Assembly (NCBI RefSeq): GCF_022414595.1
Contig: NZ_JADWYO010000032.1
Location: 1-64,000 of the forward strand
Length of the DNA: 64,000 bases
Direction: 5' to 3'
Source of the DNA: Streptomyces sp. MUM 203J
GTDB taxonomy: Bacteria > Actinomycetota > Actinomycetes > Streptomycetales > Streptomycetaceae
Every line of letters begins with the position of its first letter. Positions within the stretch are counted from its first letter, which is position 1. The notes under the pieces are model-generated. The model did not search any database, was not told the DNA's origin, and saw only the letters and a list, made by a program, of their open reading frames with translations. Positions 50,735-59,335 of this stretch are shown here, one piece after another. Both the position numbers and the translations under genes were made by a program.

Positions 50735-51292
50735 TCAGCCCTCGAACGTCGCCGACAGCGCCTCCGCCAGGTTCGGCACCAGGTCGGCGCCGGTCAGGAC
50801 CTCGGTGGGGGAGTCCTTCTCGCGGAGGCGCACCGCCGACTCGCGGGCACCGTCCCGCAGCACCGCGACCGTCATCCGGACCTCGCGGCGCTCCGGGTGG
50901 TCGGCCACCCAGCGGGCCAGAGCCGCCTGGTCGAGGGCGTCCGGCACGGCGCCCTCGGCGGACGGCGGCAGCATCAGCCGCTCCACTGTCAGCGCGCAGC
51001 CGACGACCGCGTCCGGCCAGGCGATGGTGGCCAGGAACTCGTCGAGCGCGGCCCCGGCGGGCAGCTCGTCCTGCTCGATGGGGGTGAGCGGCGCGGTCGC
51101 CTCGGCGTCGTCGAGGCCGAGCTGAGTGGCCATCTCCGGCTCCTCGGCGCGCATCCGCGCGGTGTCGACGAGGGCGAACAGCCGGGCGGGCTGGTCCCAG
51201 CCGAGGGTGGAGGCGTACTGGTCGATCTCCAGTACGGCACGGGTGAGCGGGCTGGCGGCCATCGGAGGGCCGTCGGAAGAAACATTGGACAT
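50735..51292 (-). CDS. PPA1309 family protein
   Basis: A 185-aa soluble, acidic protein of the actinobacterial PPA1309 family, recognised from MAASPLTRAVLEIDQYASTLGWDQPARLFALVDT and DAVVGCALTVERLMLPP segments. Family function is unknown; the family is regularly found beside UPF0182 genes, as here (divergent, 130-bp gap). ATG at 51292 is preferred over a TTG two codons upstream. No motifs for catalysis or metal binding were seen. Confidence 0.82.
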   Translation of the reverse strand: MSNVSSDGPPMAASPLTRAVLEIDQYASTLGWDQPARLFALVDTARMRAEEPEMATQLGLDDAEATAPLTPIEQDELPAGAALDEFLATIAWPDAVVGCALTVERLMLPPSAEGAVPDALDQAALARWVADHPERREVRMTVAVLRDGARESAVRLREKDSPTEVLTGADLVPNLAEALSATFEG

Positions 51293-51326
51293 GGGCAATA
51301 TCCTGCCTCTTCTCGACCCGGAGGCG

Positions 51327-51352
51327 GGAACCAGGTAAAGCTTCAGTAAGTT
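51327..51352 (+). promoter_or_regulatory. Candidate SigR/ECF-type promoter for the UPF0182 gene
   Basis: GGAAC (51327-51331) and GTT (51350-51352) with an 18-bp spacer. It departs from the SigR consensus only in the fifth base of the -35 (C for T). It is in the divergent gap, about 70 bp before the chosen start. Confidence 0.35.
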
Positions 51353-51422
51353 GCATCAGTGGGCCCTGTGCGTTGCGGGGCCCCTGGCACCACATACGAC
51401 CGCGAACTTCAAGGGGCGCACG

Positions 51423-54422
51423 TTGGCTTTCCAGATGCCGGACCGCGGCGGAGGCCCGACCGGGCCACGGATCAGAGTCGGCCGGCCGTCGCGGCGGGCC
51501 CGTACTCTCCTCATGACCCTGGGCGTGCTGGCCGTCCTCGGCATGCTCTTCGTCATGTTCTCCGGGTTCTGGACGGACTGGCTCTGGTACCGGTCCGTCC
51601 AGTACTCCTCCGTCTTCACCACCACCCTGTGGACCAAGATCGGCATGTTCGCCGTCTTCGGTCTGCTGATGGCCCTGGCCGTCGGGCTGAACATCTGGCT
51701 CGCACACCGGCTGCGGCCGCCGCTCAGCGCCATGTCGCTGGAGCAGCAGAGCCTGGACCGCTACCGCATGGGTGTGGCCCCGTACAAGAAGTGGGTGCTC
51801 CTCGGGGTCTCCGCGCTCGTCGGGCTGATCGCCGGTGCCTCCGCCTCCGGGCAGTGGCGCACCTGGCTGATGTGGGTGAACGGCGTGCCCTTCGGCGAGA
51901 AGGACCCGCAGTTCAAGATGGACGTGGCGTTCTACGCCTTCGACCTGCCCTGGTACCGCTTCCTGCTCGGCTTCGGCTTCGCGGCCACCGTGCTGTCGCT
52001 GATCGCCGCGGCGGTCACGCACTACCTGTACGGCGGGCTGAGGGTCACCAGCCCCGGAGCCCGCGCCACGGCGGCGGCCACCGGGCACCTGTCGGTGCTG
52101 CTCGGCGTCTTCGTGTCCCTCAAGGCCGTGGCGTACTGGCTGGACCGGTACGGCCTGGCGGTGAAGTCCAGCGACTTCAAGGCGACCGGCAACTGGACGG
52201 GTCTGCGGTTCGTCGACGCCAACGCGTACCTGCCGGCGAAGACCATCCTGTTCTGCATCGCGGTCATCTGCGCCCTGCTGTTCTTCGCGACGCTGTGGCG
52301 CCGCACCTGGCAGCTGCCGGTCATCGGTTTCGGCCTGATGGTCCTGTCGGCCATCCTGATCGGCGGCCTCTACCCGGCGATCGTCCAGAAGTTCCAGGTC
52401 GACCCCAATGAGCAGGCCAAGGAAGCGCCGTACATCGCCAAGAACATCGAGGCGACGCGCAAGGCCTACGCCATCGACGGCACCAAGCCCGAGAACTATT
52501 CGGGTAAGGCGGCGACGAAGGCCAAGGAGCAGCTCCGGGGCGACGCCGCCACGGCCGCCAGCTACCGTCTGCTCGACCCGACCATCGTGTCGCAGACGTT
52601 CCAGCAGCTGGAGCGGAAGCGCAACTACTACCAGTTCCCCGTGACGCTGGACGTCGACCGGTACGACGGCAAGGACACCGTCATCGGTCTGCGTGAGCTG
52701 AACATCAAGGGCATCCCGAAGCGGAACTGGATCAACGACCACTTCACCTACACCCACGGTTACGGCGCGATCATGGCCGCGGGCACCCAGGTGGACGGCC
52801 GCGGCTCCCCGGTCTTCACCGAGAACGGGCTGCCCACGAAGGGCCAGGTCGGTACGTACGAGCAGCGGATCTACTACGGCGAGAAGACCGAGCAGTACTC
52901 GATCGTCGGCGGCCCGCAGAAGGAACTCGACTACGAGGCCAACGGCGAGCAGACGACGAGCTTCAAGGAGAAGAGCGGCGTCAGCCTCTCCAACCCGTTC
53001 AACCGTGCCGCCTACGCGGTCGCGCTGAGCGAGCCGCAGATCCTCTACTCGGGCGCCATCGGTGACGGCTCGCGGATCCTCTACAACCGCACCCCGAAGG
53101 AGCGCGTCGAGGCGGTCGCCCCGTGGCTGACCATCGACGGCGACGCCTACCCGGCGGTCGTCGACGGCCGGATCCAGTGGATCGTCGACGCCTACACGAC
53201 GACGAACGGCTACCCGTACGCCTCCCGTACGACCCTCGGTGACACCACCGCGGACTCGCTGACGGCCGGCAACCAGACGCGGGCGGTCGTCGCCCAGCAG
53301 AACCAGGTCAACTACATCCGCAACTCGGTCAAGGCCACCGTCGACGCGTACGACGGCTCGGTCCGGCTGTACGAGTGGGACACCCAGGACCCGGTCCTCA
53401 AGACCTGGAAGAAGGCCTTCCCCGGCACCGTGCTGGACAAGAAGGACATCCCGGCCGACCTCAAGGCGCACCTGCGCTACCCGCAGGACATGTTCAAGGT
53501 CCAGCGCGAGCTGCTGACCCGCTACCACGTCGAGGACCCGGCGCAGTTCTACAGCGGCAGTGACGCCTGGCAGGTGCCCGCCGACCCGACGGTCAAGGAC
53601 GGCAACTCGGTCCCGCCGTACTACCTGAGCATGAAGATGCCCGGGGACACACAGCAGAAGTTCTCGCTGACGACGACGTTCACGCCGAACGGCCGCCCGA
53701 ACCTGAGCGGCTTCATGGCGGTCGACGCGGACGCCAACAGCGAGGACTACGGCAAGATAAGGCTTCTGAGGGTCACGTCGGACGTGCCGGGCCCCGCGCA
53801 GGTGCAGAGCAAGGTCAACGGCCTGCCGGCCGTGGCCACGTTCGTCCGTGACATGAAGGGTGCCGACTCGGAGATCGAGTACGGCAATCTGCTCACCGTG
53901 CCGCTGGACGGCGGGTTCCTGTACGTGGAGCCGGTGTACGCCCAGGGCCGCAGTGCGAACCTGCCGTTCCTGAAGAAGGTCGCCGCGTCGTACGTCGCCG
54001 CCGGCGACAACGAGAACGGCACCGACACCACGGTGTTCGAGGACAGTCTCGCCGAGGCGTTGAACGCGGTGTTCGGCGTGGACGGCGAGACGCCGCCCAC
54101 CCCGCCGACGACGCCCGACGAGCCCACCCAGCCGCCGGCCACCGGTGACGCCGCTCTCAAGGCGGCCATCGCGGACGCCCAGAAGGCGTTCGACGAGGGT
54201 GAGGAGGCCCTGAAGAAGGGCGACTGGACGGCGTACGGCAAGGCCCAGCAGGACCTGGCCGACGCGCTGCAGCGCGCCGCCGACGCGGACGCCGCCCGCA
54301 AGGCGGCGGACCAGAAGAACACCGACGAGAAGCCCGCCGACGGCGACAAGCCCGCCGACGGTGACAAGCCCGACGACGGTGACAAGCCCGACGACGGTGA
54401 CAAGCCCGACGACGGCGGATAA
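51423..54422 (+). CDS. UPF0182 family large membrane protein
   Basis: A 999-aa protein with about seven membrane helices in the first 330 residues (for example LLMTLGVLAVLGMLFVMFSGFW) and a large extracytoplasmic domain (about 340-880). That domain contains typical UPF0182 segments: YPAIVQKFQVDPNE, TYTHGYGAIMA, PQLQYSxxIGD-like ILYSGAIGDGSRI, YPQDMFKVQRELL and PGDTQQKFSLTTTFTP. The C-terminus (about 895-999) is a helical, Lys/Ala-rich region then a repetitive acidic tail. Function is unknown. Start at TTG 51423 (GGGG upstream) gives LAFQMPDRGGG; ATG 51435 is an alternative. An initiator tRNA gene starts 50 bp after the stop. Confidence 0.88.
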   Translation: MAFQMPDRGGGPTGPRIRVGRPSRRARTLLMTLGVLAVLGMLFVMFSGFWTDWLWYRSVQYSSVFTTTLWTKIGMFAVFGLLMALAVGLNIWLAHRLRPPLSAMSLEQQSLDRYRMGVAPYKKWVLLGVSALVGLIAGASASGQWRTWLMWVNGVPFGEKDPQFKMDVAFYAFDLPWYRFLLGFGFAATVLSLIAAAVTHYLYGGLRVTSPGARATAAATGHLSVLLGVFVSLKAVAYWLDRYGLAVKSSDFKATGNWTGLRFVDANAYLPAKTILFCIAVICALLFFATLWRRTWQLPVIGFGLMVLSAILIGGLYPAIVQKFQVDPNEQAKEAPYIAKNIEATRKAYAIDGTKPENYSGKAATKAKEQLRGDAATAASYRLLDPTIVSQTFQQLERKRNYYQFPVTLDVDRYDGKDTVIGLRELNIKGIPKRNWINDHFTYTHGYGAIMAAGTQVDGRGSPVFTENGLPTKGQVGTYEQRIYYGEKTEQYSIVGGPQKELDYEANGEQTTSFKEKSGVSLSNPFNRAAYAVALSEPQILYSGAIGDGSRILYNRTPKERVEAVAPWLTIDGDAYPAVVDGRIQWIVDAYTTTNGYPYASRTTLGDTTADSLTAGNQTRAVVAQQNQVNYIRNSVKATVDAYDGSVRLYEWDTQDPVLKTWKKAFPGTVLDKKDIPADLKAHLRYPQDMFKVQRELLTRYHVEDPAQFYSGSDAWQVPADPTVKDGNSVPPYYLSMKMPGDTQQKFSLTTTFTPNGRPNLSGFMAVDADANSEDYGKIRLLRVTSDVPGPAQVQSKVNGLPAVATFVRDMKGADSEIEYGNLLTVPLDGGFLYVEPVYAQGRSANLPFLKKVAASYVAAGDNENGTDTTVFEDSLAEALNAVFGVDGETPPTPPTTPDEPTQPPATGDAALKAAIADAQKAFDEGEEALKKGDWTAYGKAQQDLADALQRAADADAARKAADQKNTDEKPADGDKPADGDKPDDGDKPDDGDKPDDGG
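54327..54416 (+). repeat. Five tandem 18-bp repeats encoding (E/D)KP(A/D)DG
   Basis: Units at 54327, 54345, 54363, 54381 and 54399 encode EKPADG, DKPADG and then DKPDDG three times at the extreme C-terminus of the UPF0182 protein. The acidic, Pro-rich tail is probably unstructured and surface-exposed. Confidence 0.9.
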
Positions 54423-54426
54423 CCGG

Positions 54427-54457
54427 TGGAAAGGCTCCCTCCGTGCCGTGATACTGT
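54427..54457 (+). promoter_or_regulatory. Probable promoter of the first initiator tRNA gene
   Basis: A -10 box TACTGT (54452-54457) lies 15 bp before the tRNA. The best -35 is TGGAAA (54427-54432) with a 19-bp spacer, a weak match. It abuts the stop codon of the UPF0182 gene. Confidence 0.45.
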
Positions 54458-54471
54458 GGACAACACAACGG

Positions 54472-54545
54472 CGCGGGGTGGAGCAGCTCGGTAGCTCGCT
54501 GGGCTCATAACCCAGAGGTCGCAGGTTCAAATCCTGTCCCCGCTA
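54472..54545 (+). tRNA. Initiator tRNA-fMet (CAT)
   Basis: A 74-nt gene without an encoded CCA. Acceptor CGCGGGG pairs with CCCCGCT, leaving the unpaired first position (C1-U72) of initiator tRNAs. The anticodon stem is CTGGG/CCCAG with three consecutive G-C pairs next to the loop CTCATAA (anticodon CAT), another initiator hallmark. The T-arm is GCAGGTTCAAATCCTGT. Identical to the copy at 57208-57281. Confidence 0.95.
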
Positions 54546-54550
54546 CTGAA

Positions 54551-54589
54551 AGCCAGGGCCCGGATCCTTCAAGGATCCGGGCCCTGGCT
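54551..54589 (+). terminator. Terminator after the first initiator tRNA
   Basis: A perfect 17-bp inverted repeat (54551-54567 / 54573-54589) with loop TTCAA. Confidence 0.85.
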
Positions 54590-54739
54590 ATGTGTGCGAC
54601 GGCCAACGGCTGTGTCGATGGGGGGAGTTGAGGGGCGGCGTGTTTGACTTGTCTCTCTGTGGGCATGTCGACAAAACGCCGAAGTGACCTCACTGGCTGC
54701 GGTATACCAAGGTGTACGCGGGTTGCGGGTGGTGCGACG

Positions 54740-56827
54740 ATGGAACTTATGGGGGACAGGGCAACGCTCTTGGATACCTGGCGGTTTGACCGGCACACAG
54801 GACGTGCCGCGGACGCGTTCGACCACGCCGACGCCACGTTCGACCATCCGGAGGCCGGGGACGCCGTCGAGGCCGAGGCGCGGCACCGCCGCGCCGCCGA
54901 CACCGGCGACCCGACGTCCATGAGTGTCCTCGGGGCCATGCTGCTGCGCCGCGGCGACCTCGACGCCGCCGAGCCCTATCTGCGCGCCGCCACCGCCGAC
55001 GGCGACCGCGCCGCCGCCAACAACCTGGGTGTCCTGCTGCACCAGCGCGGCTACCCGGACGAGGCCGCCGGGTGGTGGCGGGTCGCCGCCGTCGCCGGAT
55101 CCGCCGCCGCGGCGCACGCCCTGGGCCGCCACTACCGCGAGCGCGGTGACGAGCCCGCCGCCGAGTACTGGCTGCGCCAGTCCGCCGAGCAGGGCCACGC
55201 GCTCGGGGCGTACGCCCTCGCGGACCTGCTGGAGCACCGGGGTGACGGCGGAGTCGAGCGCTGGCTGCGGGTCGCCGCCGAGCAGGGGCACCGGGAGGCC
55301 GCCTACCGGCTGGCCCGCGCACTGGAACGCCGGATCCAGGAGCGCCGGGCCGCAGCCACGCTGGAGGGGCACGCTCCGCTGGACGGCCAGGTTCCGCCGT
55401 CGGCCGGCGCGGACGGCCCGTCGCCCGGCACGGACCGGGCAGCTGCGGCCGCCCGCCCGGACCGGGCCGCAGCCGCCAACCGCGCCCTGCAGGCCCTGGA
55501 CCTCCAGGCTCTGGAACGGGACCTGGCGGACGCCCCGCGCGTCGACGCCGTAGTCCTCGCCGCGGGCGCCGTACCCGTCCAGGGAGGCGTACCCGGCCCG
55601 GGCGCGACCGCCGGAGGCGGCTCCGACGGCCCCGAGCAGTGGTACCGCCGGGCCGCCGCGCGCGGCCACCGCCGAGCCGCCCTGCACCTCGGGGCGATCC
55701 TGGAGGAGCGCGGCGAGCTGAAGGAGGCCGGCCGCTGGTACCTCACCGCCGCCAAGGACGGCGAGCCCCGCGCCGCGTGTGCGCTCGGGTTCCTGCTGCG
55801 CGACGCGGGTGACGAGGAGAGCGCCGCCGTCTGGTGGCTGCGCGCCGCCCAGGACGGCGACGGCAACGCCGCCAACGCGCTCGGCGCCATGCACGCCGCC
55901 CGCGGCGAGTACCAGACCGCCGAGCGCTGGTACCGCCAGGCCACCGACGCGGGCGACGTGAACGGCGCCTACAACCTGGGCCTGCTGTTCGCCGCCCAGG
56001 GGCAGACCGCCAAGGCCGAGCAGTGGTACCGCCGCGCCGCCTACGCGGGCCACCGCGAGGCCGCCAACGCGCTCGCCATCCTGCTGCTCCAGGCCGGGGA
56101 CCCGCACAGTGCCGAGCCCTGGTTCTCCAAGGCCGCCGAGGCGGGCAGCGTCGACGCCGCCTTCAACCTCGGCATCCTGTACGCGGGCCGGGACGACGAC
56201 CGCACGGCCCTCCAGTGGTATGAACGGGCCGCCGCCGCCGGTCACACCGAGGCCGCGCTCCAGGTCGGCATCGCCAGACTCAGGGACGGCGACGAGAAGG
56301 AGGCCGAGCGGCACCTGCGCTGCGCCGCCGGCGGCGGCGGCGCAGAGGCCGCGTTCCGGCTCGCCTCCGTACTCGACGCCCGGCAGCCGCCGCCCGGACC
56401 GCCCGCTCTCGGCCAGCCGCAGGCGCCCAAGACCGAGTGCGAGGAGTGGTACGAGAAGGCGGCGGCCCAGGGCCACCGCCGCGCCCAGGTGCGCGTCGGC
56501 ATGCTCGCCGCCGCCCGCGGGGACGTCGCCCACGCGGCCCGCTGGTACCGGGAGGCCGCCGAGGCGGGCAGCCGCAACGGCGCCTTCAACCTCGGGCTGC
56601 TGCTTGCCCGGGACGGCAACGAACGCGAGGCCGCCCTGTGGTGGGCCCGCGCCGCCCGGGCCGGGCACGGGCGGGCCGCGCTGCGCCTCGCCCTGCTGGC
56701 CGCGCGGCGCGGGGAGCTGGCGGAGGGAAGACACTGGTGCGCCCGTGCCGTCGAGCTGGGCCCGGCGGAGGTGACCGAGCGGGCGGCCCGGCTCAGCGAG
56801 GCCCTGCACCAGGAACTCACCGCGTGA
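54740..56827 (+). CDS. Sel1-like/TPR repeat protein
   Basis: A 695-aa helical-repeat scaffold. Roughly 15 Sel1/TPR units of about 36 residues are visible, with patterns such as AANNLGVLLHQRGYPDEAAGWWRVAA, GAYNLGLLFAAQGQTAKAEQWYRRAA and AAFNLGILYAGRDDDRTALQWYERAA. A Gly/Ala/Pro-rich break lies at about residues 215-300. No catalytic domain, signal peptide or membrane helix is present, so it is likely a cytoplasmic protein-protein interaction platform. Start ATG 54740 (MELMGDR) or ATG 54749. It lies alone between two identical initiator tRNA genes. Confidence 0.9.
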   Translation: MELMGDRATLLDTWRFDRHTGRAADAFDHADATFDHPEAGDAVEAEARHRRAADTGDPTSMSVLGAMLLRRGDLDAAEPYLRAATADGDRAAANNLGVLLHQRGYPDEAAGWWRVAAVAGSAAAAHALGRHYRERGDEPAAEYWLRQSAEQGHALGAYALADLLEHRGDGGVERWLRVAAEQGHREAAYRLARALERRIQERRAAATLEGHAPLDGQVPPSAGADGPSPGTDRAAAAARPDRAAAANRALQALDLQALERDLADAPRVDAVVLAAGAVPVQGGVPGPGATAGGGSDGPEQWYRRAAARGHRRAALHLGAILEERGELKEAGRWYLTAAKDGEPRAACALGFLLRDAGDEESAAVWWLRAAQDGDGNAANALGAMHAARGEYQTAERWYRQATDAGDVNGAYNLGLLFAAQGQTAKAEQWYRRAAYAGHREAANALAILLLQAGDPHSAEPWFSKAAEAGSVDAAFNLGILYAGRDDDRTALQWYERAAAAGHTEAALQVGIARLRDGDEKEAERHLRCAAGGGGAEAAFRLASVLDARQPPPGPPALGQPQAPKTECEEWYEKAAAQGHRRAQVRVGMLAAARGDVAHAARWYREAAEAGSRNGAFNLGLLLARDGNEREAALWWARAARAGHGRAALRLALLAARRGELAEGRHWCARAVELGPAEVTERAARLSEALHQELTA

Positions 56828-57207
56828 CCGTCCTGTGTCGGTGAACGCTCACTGTCGGCTCCGCCTCACGCAGGGGACTTCGCCGCGCGGCTCGATCCTT
56901 CGTCCGGCCGGGGCGGCCGGTCGAAGGGCCAGGACCGGTGCGCCCGGCGACACGGGGAACGAGGGGGCGGGGCCGCACACTCGTGCCGCGTGCCGTGAAG
57001 GCAAGGCTCGTCGCTCGTCCCGCCCGTCAGCCGCACTCGGCGGCGCACCCTCCCGTCGCGCCTGACGGTGACTCCCGGATCCGTCGCGCGAGCCCCGCGT
57101 CGGCCGGGCCGGCCGGACTGCTCGTCCGGCTGATGTCCGGGGCCCCCGGGACGCAGCAGTATCGATTTGCGCTGCTCAGGACAGTCCCGTAAGGTTGTGT
57201 TCACCGA
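56828..57207 (+). promoter_or_regulatory. Gap containing the promoter of the second initiator tRNA
   Basis: No gene is seen in this 380-bp gap. At its right end, TTGCGC (57167-57172), a 17-bp spacer and TAAGGT (57190-57195) form a good HrdB-type promoter 12 bp before the tRNA gene. The two tRNA copies therefore have different promoters. Confidence 0.75.
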
Positions 57208-57281
57208 CGCGGGGTGGAGCAGCTCGGTAGCTCGCTGGGCTCATAACCCAGAGGTCGCAGGTTCAAATCCTGTCCCCGCTA
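57208..57281 (+). tRNA. Initiator tRNA-fMet (CAT), second copy
   Basis: Identical over all 74 nt to the gene at 54472-54545, with the same initiator features (C1-U72 mismatch, GGG/CCC anticodon-stem pairs, CAT anticodon). The flanks are not identical except for a short ACTGAA and a GGCCCGGATC core in the terminator. Confidence 0.95.
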
Positions 57282-57288
57282 CTGAAGG

Positions 57289-57324
57289 CCGAAGGCCCGG
57301 ATCCTGAGAGATCCGGGCCTTCGG
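57289..57324 (+). terminator. Terminator after the second initiator tRNA
   Basis: A perfect 15-bp inverted repeat (57289-57303 / 57310-57324) with a 6-nt loop, followed by TGTTTCC. Confidence 0.85.
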
Positions 57325-57366
57325 TGTTTCCGGTCGAGTACGGGCCGGGGCGCACAGGACGTGAGC

Positions 57367-57405
57367 GGGGCGGGCCCCGGTGCGCGCAGCACCGGGGCCC
57401 GCCCC
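57367..57405 (-). terminator. Terminator after the Fur-family gene
   Basis: A perfect 17-bp GC-rich inverted repeat with loop GCGCA, 12 bp beyond the minus-strand stop at 57418. Confidence 0.8.
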
Positions 57406-57417
57406 GTCCGGATGTGT

Positions 57418-57834
57418 TCAGGCCGCCGCGCAGGCCGGGCAGATGCCCCGGTACGTGACCTCCACGTCCGAGACCGTGAACCCGAAACGCTCGGCGTCCG
57501 GCAGGGCCGCCAGCGGGTCGCCCGTCGGGTGGACGTCGCGGATCGCGCCGCAGCGCGCGCACACCAGGTGCTGGTGCGGGCGGTGGGCGTTCGGGTCGTA
57601 CCGCTTCGCACGGCGGTCGGTCGCGACTTCGAGGATCTCGCCCAGACTGACCAGCTCGCCCAGCGTGTTGTACACGGTCGCGCGGGAGATCTCCGGAAGC
57701 CGCTCAGCGGCGCGGGCGTGTACCTCGTCGGCGGTCAGATGGACGTGCTCGCCATCGAGGACCTCGGCCACGACACGCCGCTGCGCGGTCATCCGCCAGC
57801 CGCGGCCGCGCAGGCGTTCCAACAGGTCACTCAT
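57418..57834 (-). CDS. Fur-family metalloregulator (PerR/CatR-like)
   Basis: A 138-aa Fur-superfamily repressor. The winged-helix domain (about 1-80) reads LLERLRGRGWRMTAQRRVVAEVL, with the recognition part ISRATVYNTLGELVSLGEI. The metal/dimer domain has HRPHQHLVCARCGAIRDV (regulatory His and CxxC) and a second CxxC in GICPACAAA, the structural zinc site of PerR/Fur/Zur types. A peroxide- or iron-sensing role is likely; which one cannot be told by eye. ATG at 57834. No catalase gene lies in the window. Confidence 0.88.
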   Translation of the reverse strand: MSDLLERLRGRGWRMTAQRRVVAEVLDGEHVHLTADEVHARAAERLPEISRATVYNTLGELVSLGEILEVATDRRAKRYDPNAHRPHQHLVCARCGAIRDVHPTGDPLAALPDAERFGFTVSDVEVTYRGICPACAAA

Positions 57835-57890
57835 GGGATTCAGCCTAACAGGCGGGTTTCTCAGGTCCGAGACGGTGTGATTCTGGACGC

Positions 57891-58313
57891 TCACTCGACT
57901 TGGACCAGGTCCATCGGCGGTGCGGCGGGCGCCCCGCACCGGTCCGCGGTCCAGCAGCGGAGGATGTCACGGACGGACACGATGCCCACCGGGCCGTCAC
58001 CGTCCAGCACGACGAGGTGCCGGAAGCCGCCGTGCGTCATGGCCTCCGCCGCCTCCTGCAGGGTCCAGGCCGGGGCGGCGAACACCACGTCGGTGGTGGT
58101 GTGGGCACCGGCCGTCTCCAGGTCCGGGTTCTGTCCGGCGCCGACGGAGACCAGGATGTCGCGCTCGGTGAGGATGCCGAGCTGGTTGTGGGCGTGATCG
58201 AGAACGACGGCCGCGCCGACACGGCGCGCCGCCATCAGGGATGCGGCCTGGCGGAGTGTGTGGGCCGGGCCGATGGTGAGGACCAGCGTGCTCATGGCGT
58301 CGCGGACGAGCAT
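57891..58313 (-). CDS. CBS-domain protein
   Basis: A 140-aa protein made of two CBS repeats: MLVRDAMSTLVLTIGPAHTLRQAASLMAARRVGAAVVLD and TTDVVFAAPAWTLQEAAEAM, ending GIVSVRDILRCW. A tandem CBS pair (Bateman module) usually binds adenosine nucleotides and senses energy or redox state. It stands alone with no catalytic partner. ATG at 58313 follows GAGGAGG (10-nt spacing). It lies 56 bp upstream of the Fur gene on the same strand and may share its transcript. Confidence 0.85.
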   Translation of the reverse strand: MLVRDAMSTLVLTIGPAHTLRQAASLMAARRVGAAVVLDHAHNQLGILTERDILVSVGAGQNPDLETAGAHTTTDVVFAAPAWTLQEAAEAMTHGGFRHLVVLDGDGPVGIVSVRDILRCWTADRCGAPAAPPMDLVQVE

Positions 58314-58406
58314 GGGGGAGCCACCTCCTCTGGTGGATCCCTTCCCGGCAGGTGAGAACGAGAAGGGATTCACAAGCGCACAAGCGGGGGGATCCTCAGA
58401 GTGACA

Positions 58407-58442
58407 GCGCCTGCACGCTCCGGCAAGGGGGCGTGCAGGCGC
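58407..58442 (-). terminator. Terminator after hisN
   Basis: A perfect 12-bp inverted repeat (GCGCCTGCACGC and complement) with a 12-nt loop, 12 bp past the hisN stop on the minus strand. Confidence 0.75.
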
Positions 58443-58454
58443 GGAGTCGGATCG

Positions 58455-59279
58455 TCACGCCGTCCGGGGTGCCAGGCGGGTCAGCAGCTCCTCGTGCAGC
58501 AGCCCGTTCGAGGCCGCGGCGTTCCCGCTGTGCGGGCCCGGCCGCCCGTCGAGTCCGGTGAACGTGCCGCCGGCTTCCTCCACCACGATCGCGTTCGCGG
58601 CCATGTCCCACAGGGACAGCTCCGGCTCCGCGCAGATGTCCACGGCGCCCTCCGCGACCATCATGTACGGCCAGAAGTCGCCATAGGCCCGCGTGCGCCA
58701 GCAGGACTTCGTCAGATCCAGGAAGCCGTCGAGCCGCCCCCGCTCCTCCCAGCCGCTCAGCGACGAGTACGCGAACGACGCGTCCGCCAGCTTCGCCACC
58801 TGCGACACGTGGATGCGGGTCCCCGCCTCCATGCCCGTGCGTTCCTGCCCGGTCCGGCCCGTGTACGCGCCGAGCCCGCGCGCCGCCCACCAGCGGCGGC
58901 CCAGTGCCGGGGCCGACACCACGCCCACGACCGGTGCGAACGTGCCGTCCTCGCCCTCCTCCATCAGGGCGATCAGCGTCGCCCACACGGGGACGCCGCG
59001 CACGTAGTTCTTCGTGCCGTCGATCGGGTCGATCACCCAGCGGCGCGGGCCCGTGCCCTCCACGCCGTACTCCTCGCCCAGGATCGCGTCCGCGGGGCGC
59101 TCCCGGTGGAGGTGGCCGCGGATCAGCTCCTCGGCTGCCCGGTCCGCCTCGCTCACCGGTGTCATGTCCGGTTTCGTCTCGACCTTCAGGTCCAGTGCCT
59201 GGAACCGGTCCATCGTGGCGGCGTCGGCGGCGTCCGCGAGAACGTGGGCGAATCGCAGGTCATCGTGGTGTTCGGCCAT
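58455..59279 (-). CDS. hisN: Histidinol-phosphate phosphatase HisN (inositol monophosphatase family)
   Basis: A 274-aa Mg-dependent phosphatase of the inositol monophosphatase fold. It carries ILGEEYG (metal-binding Glu), WVIDPIDGTKNYVRG (metal site), ARGLGAY and LSLWDMAANAIVVEEAGG (C-terminal metal-binding Asp). In Streptomyces the gene at this position is the IMP-type histidinol-phosphate phosphatase of histidine biosynthesis, unrelated to HisB. The assignment rests on family and position; a general inositol phosphatase role cannot be excluded. ATG at 59279. It is the last gene of a minus-strand run below the SMR gene. Confidence 0.85.
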   Translation of the reverse strand: MAEHHDDLRFAHVLADAADAATMDRFQALDLKVETKPDMTPVSEADRAAEELIRGHLHRERPADAILGEEYGVEGTGPRRWVIDPIDGTKNYVRGVPVWATLIALMEEGEDGTFAPVVGVVSAPALGRRWWAARGLGAYTGRTGQERTGMEAGTRIHVSQVAKLADASFAYSSLSGWEERGRLDGFLDLTKSCWRTRAYGDFWPYMMVAEGAVDICAEPELSLWDMAANAIVVEEAGGTFTGLDGRPGPHSGNAAASNGLLHEELLTRLAPRTA

Positions 59280-59335
59280 GCGCCCGACTCTATCCGCCCC
59301 GTCGCGGGCCCGGGCGCGGCGCGGGATCGGGCGCG

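Noticed and set aside
50514..54530. Long antisense reading opposite the UPF0182 gene
   Set aside because: High-GC shadow of the sense gene; the composition is Val/Arg/Gly-rich with no recognisable domain, whereas the plus strand encodes a clear membrane family.
54472..54589. Mobile-element attachment site at the initiator tRNA
   Set aside because: No integrase and no partial 3' tRNA duplication; the second copy is a complete gene with its own promoter and terminator.
57418..57834. Calling the Fur-family gene catR or furA outright
   Set aside because: No catalase or iron gene is adjacent and motifs cannot separate PerR, Fur and Zur types by eye.
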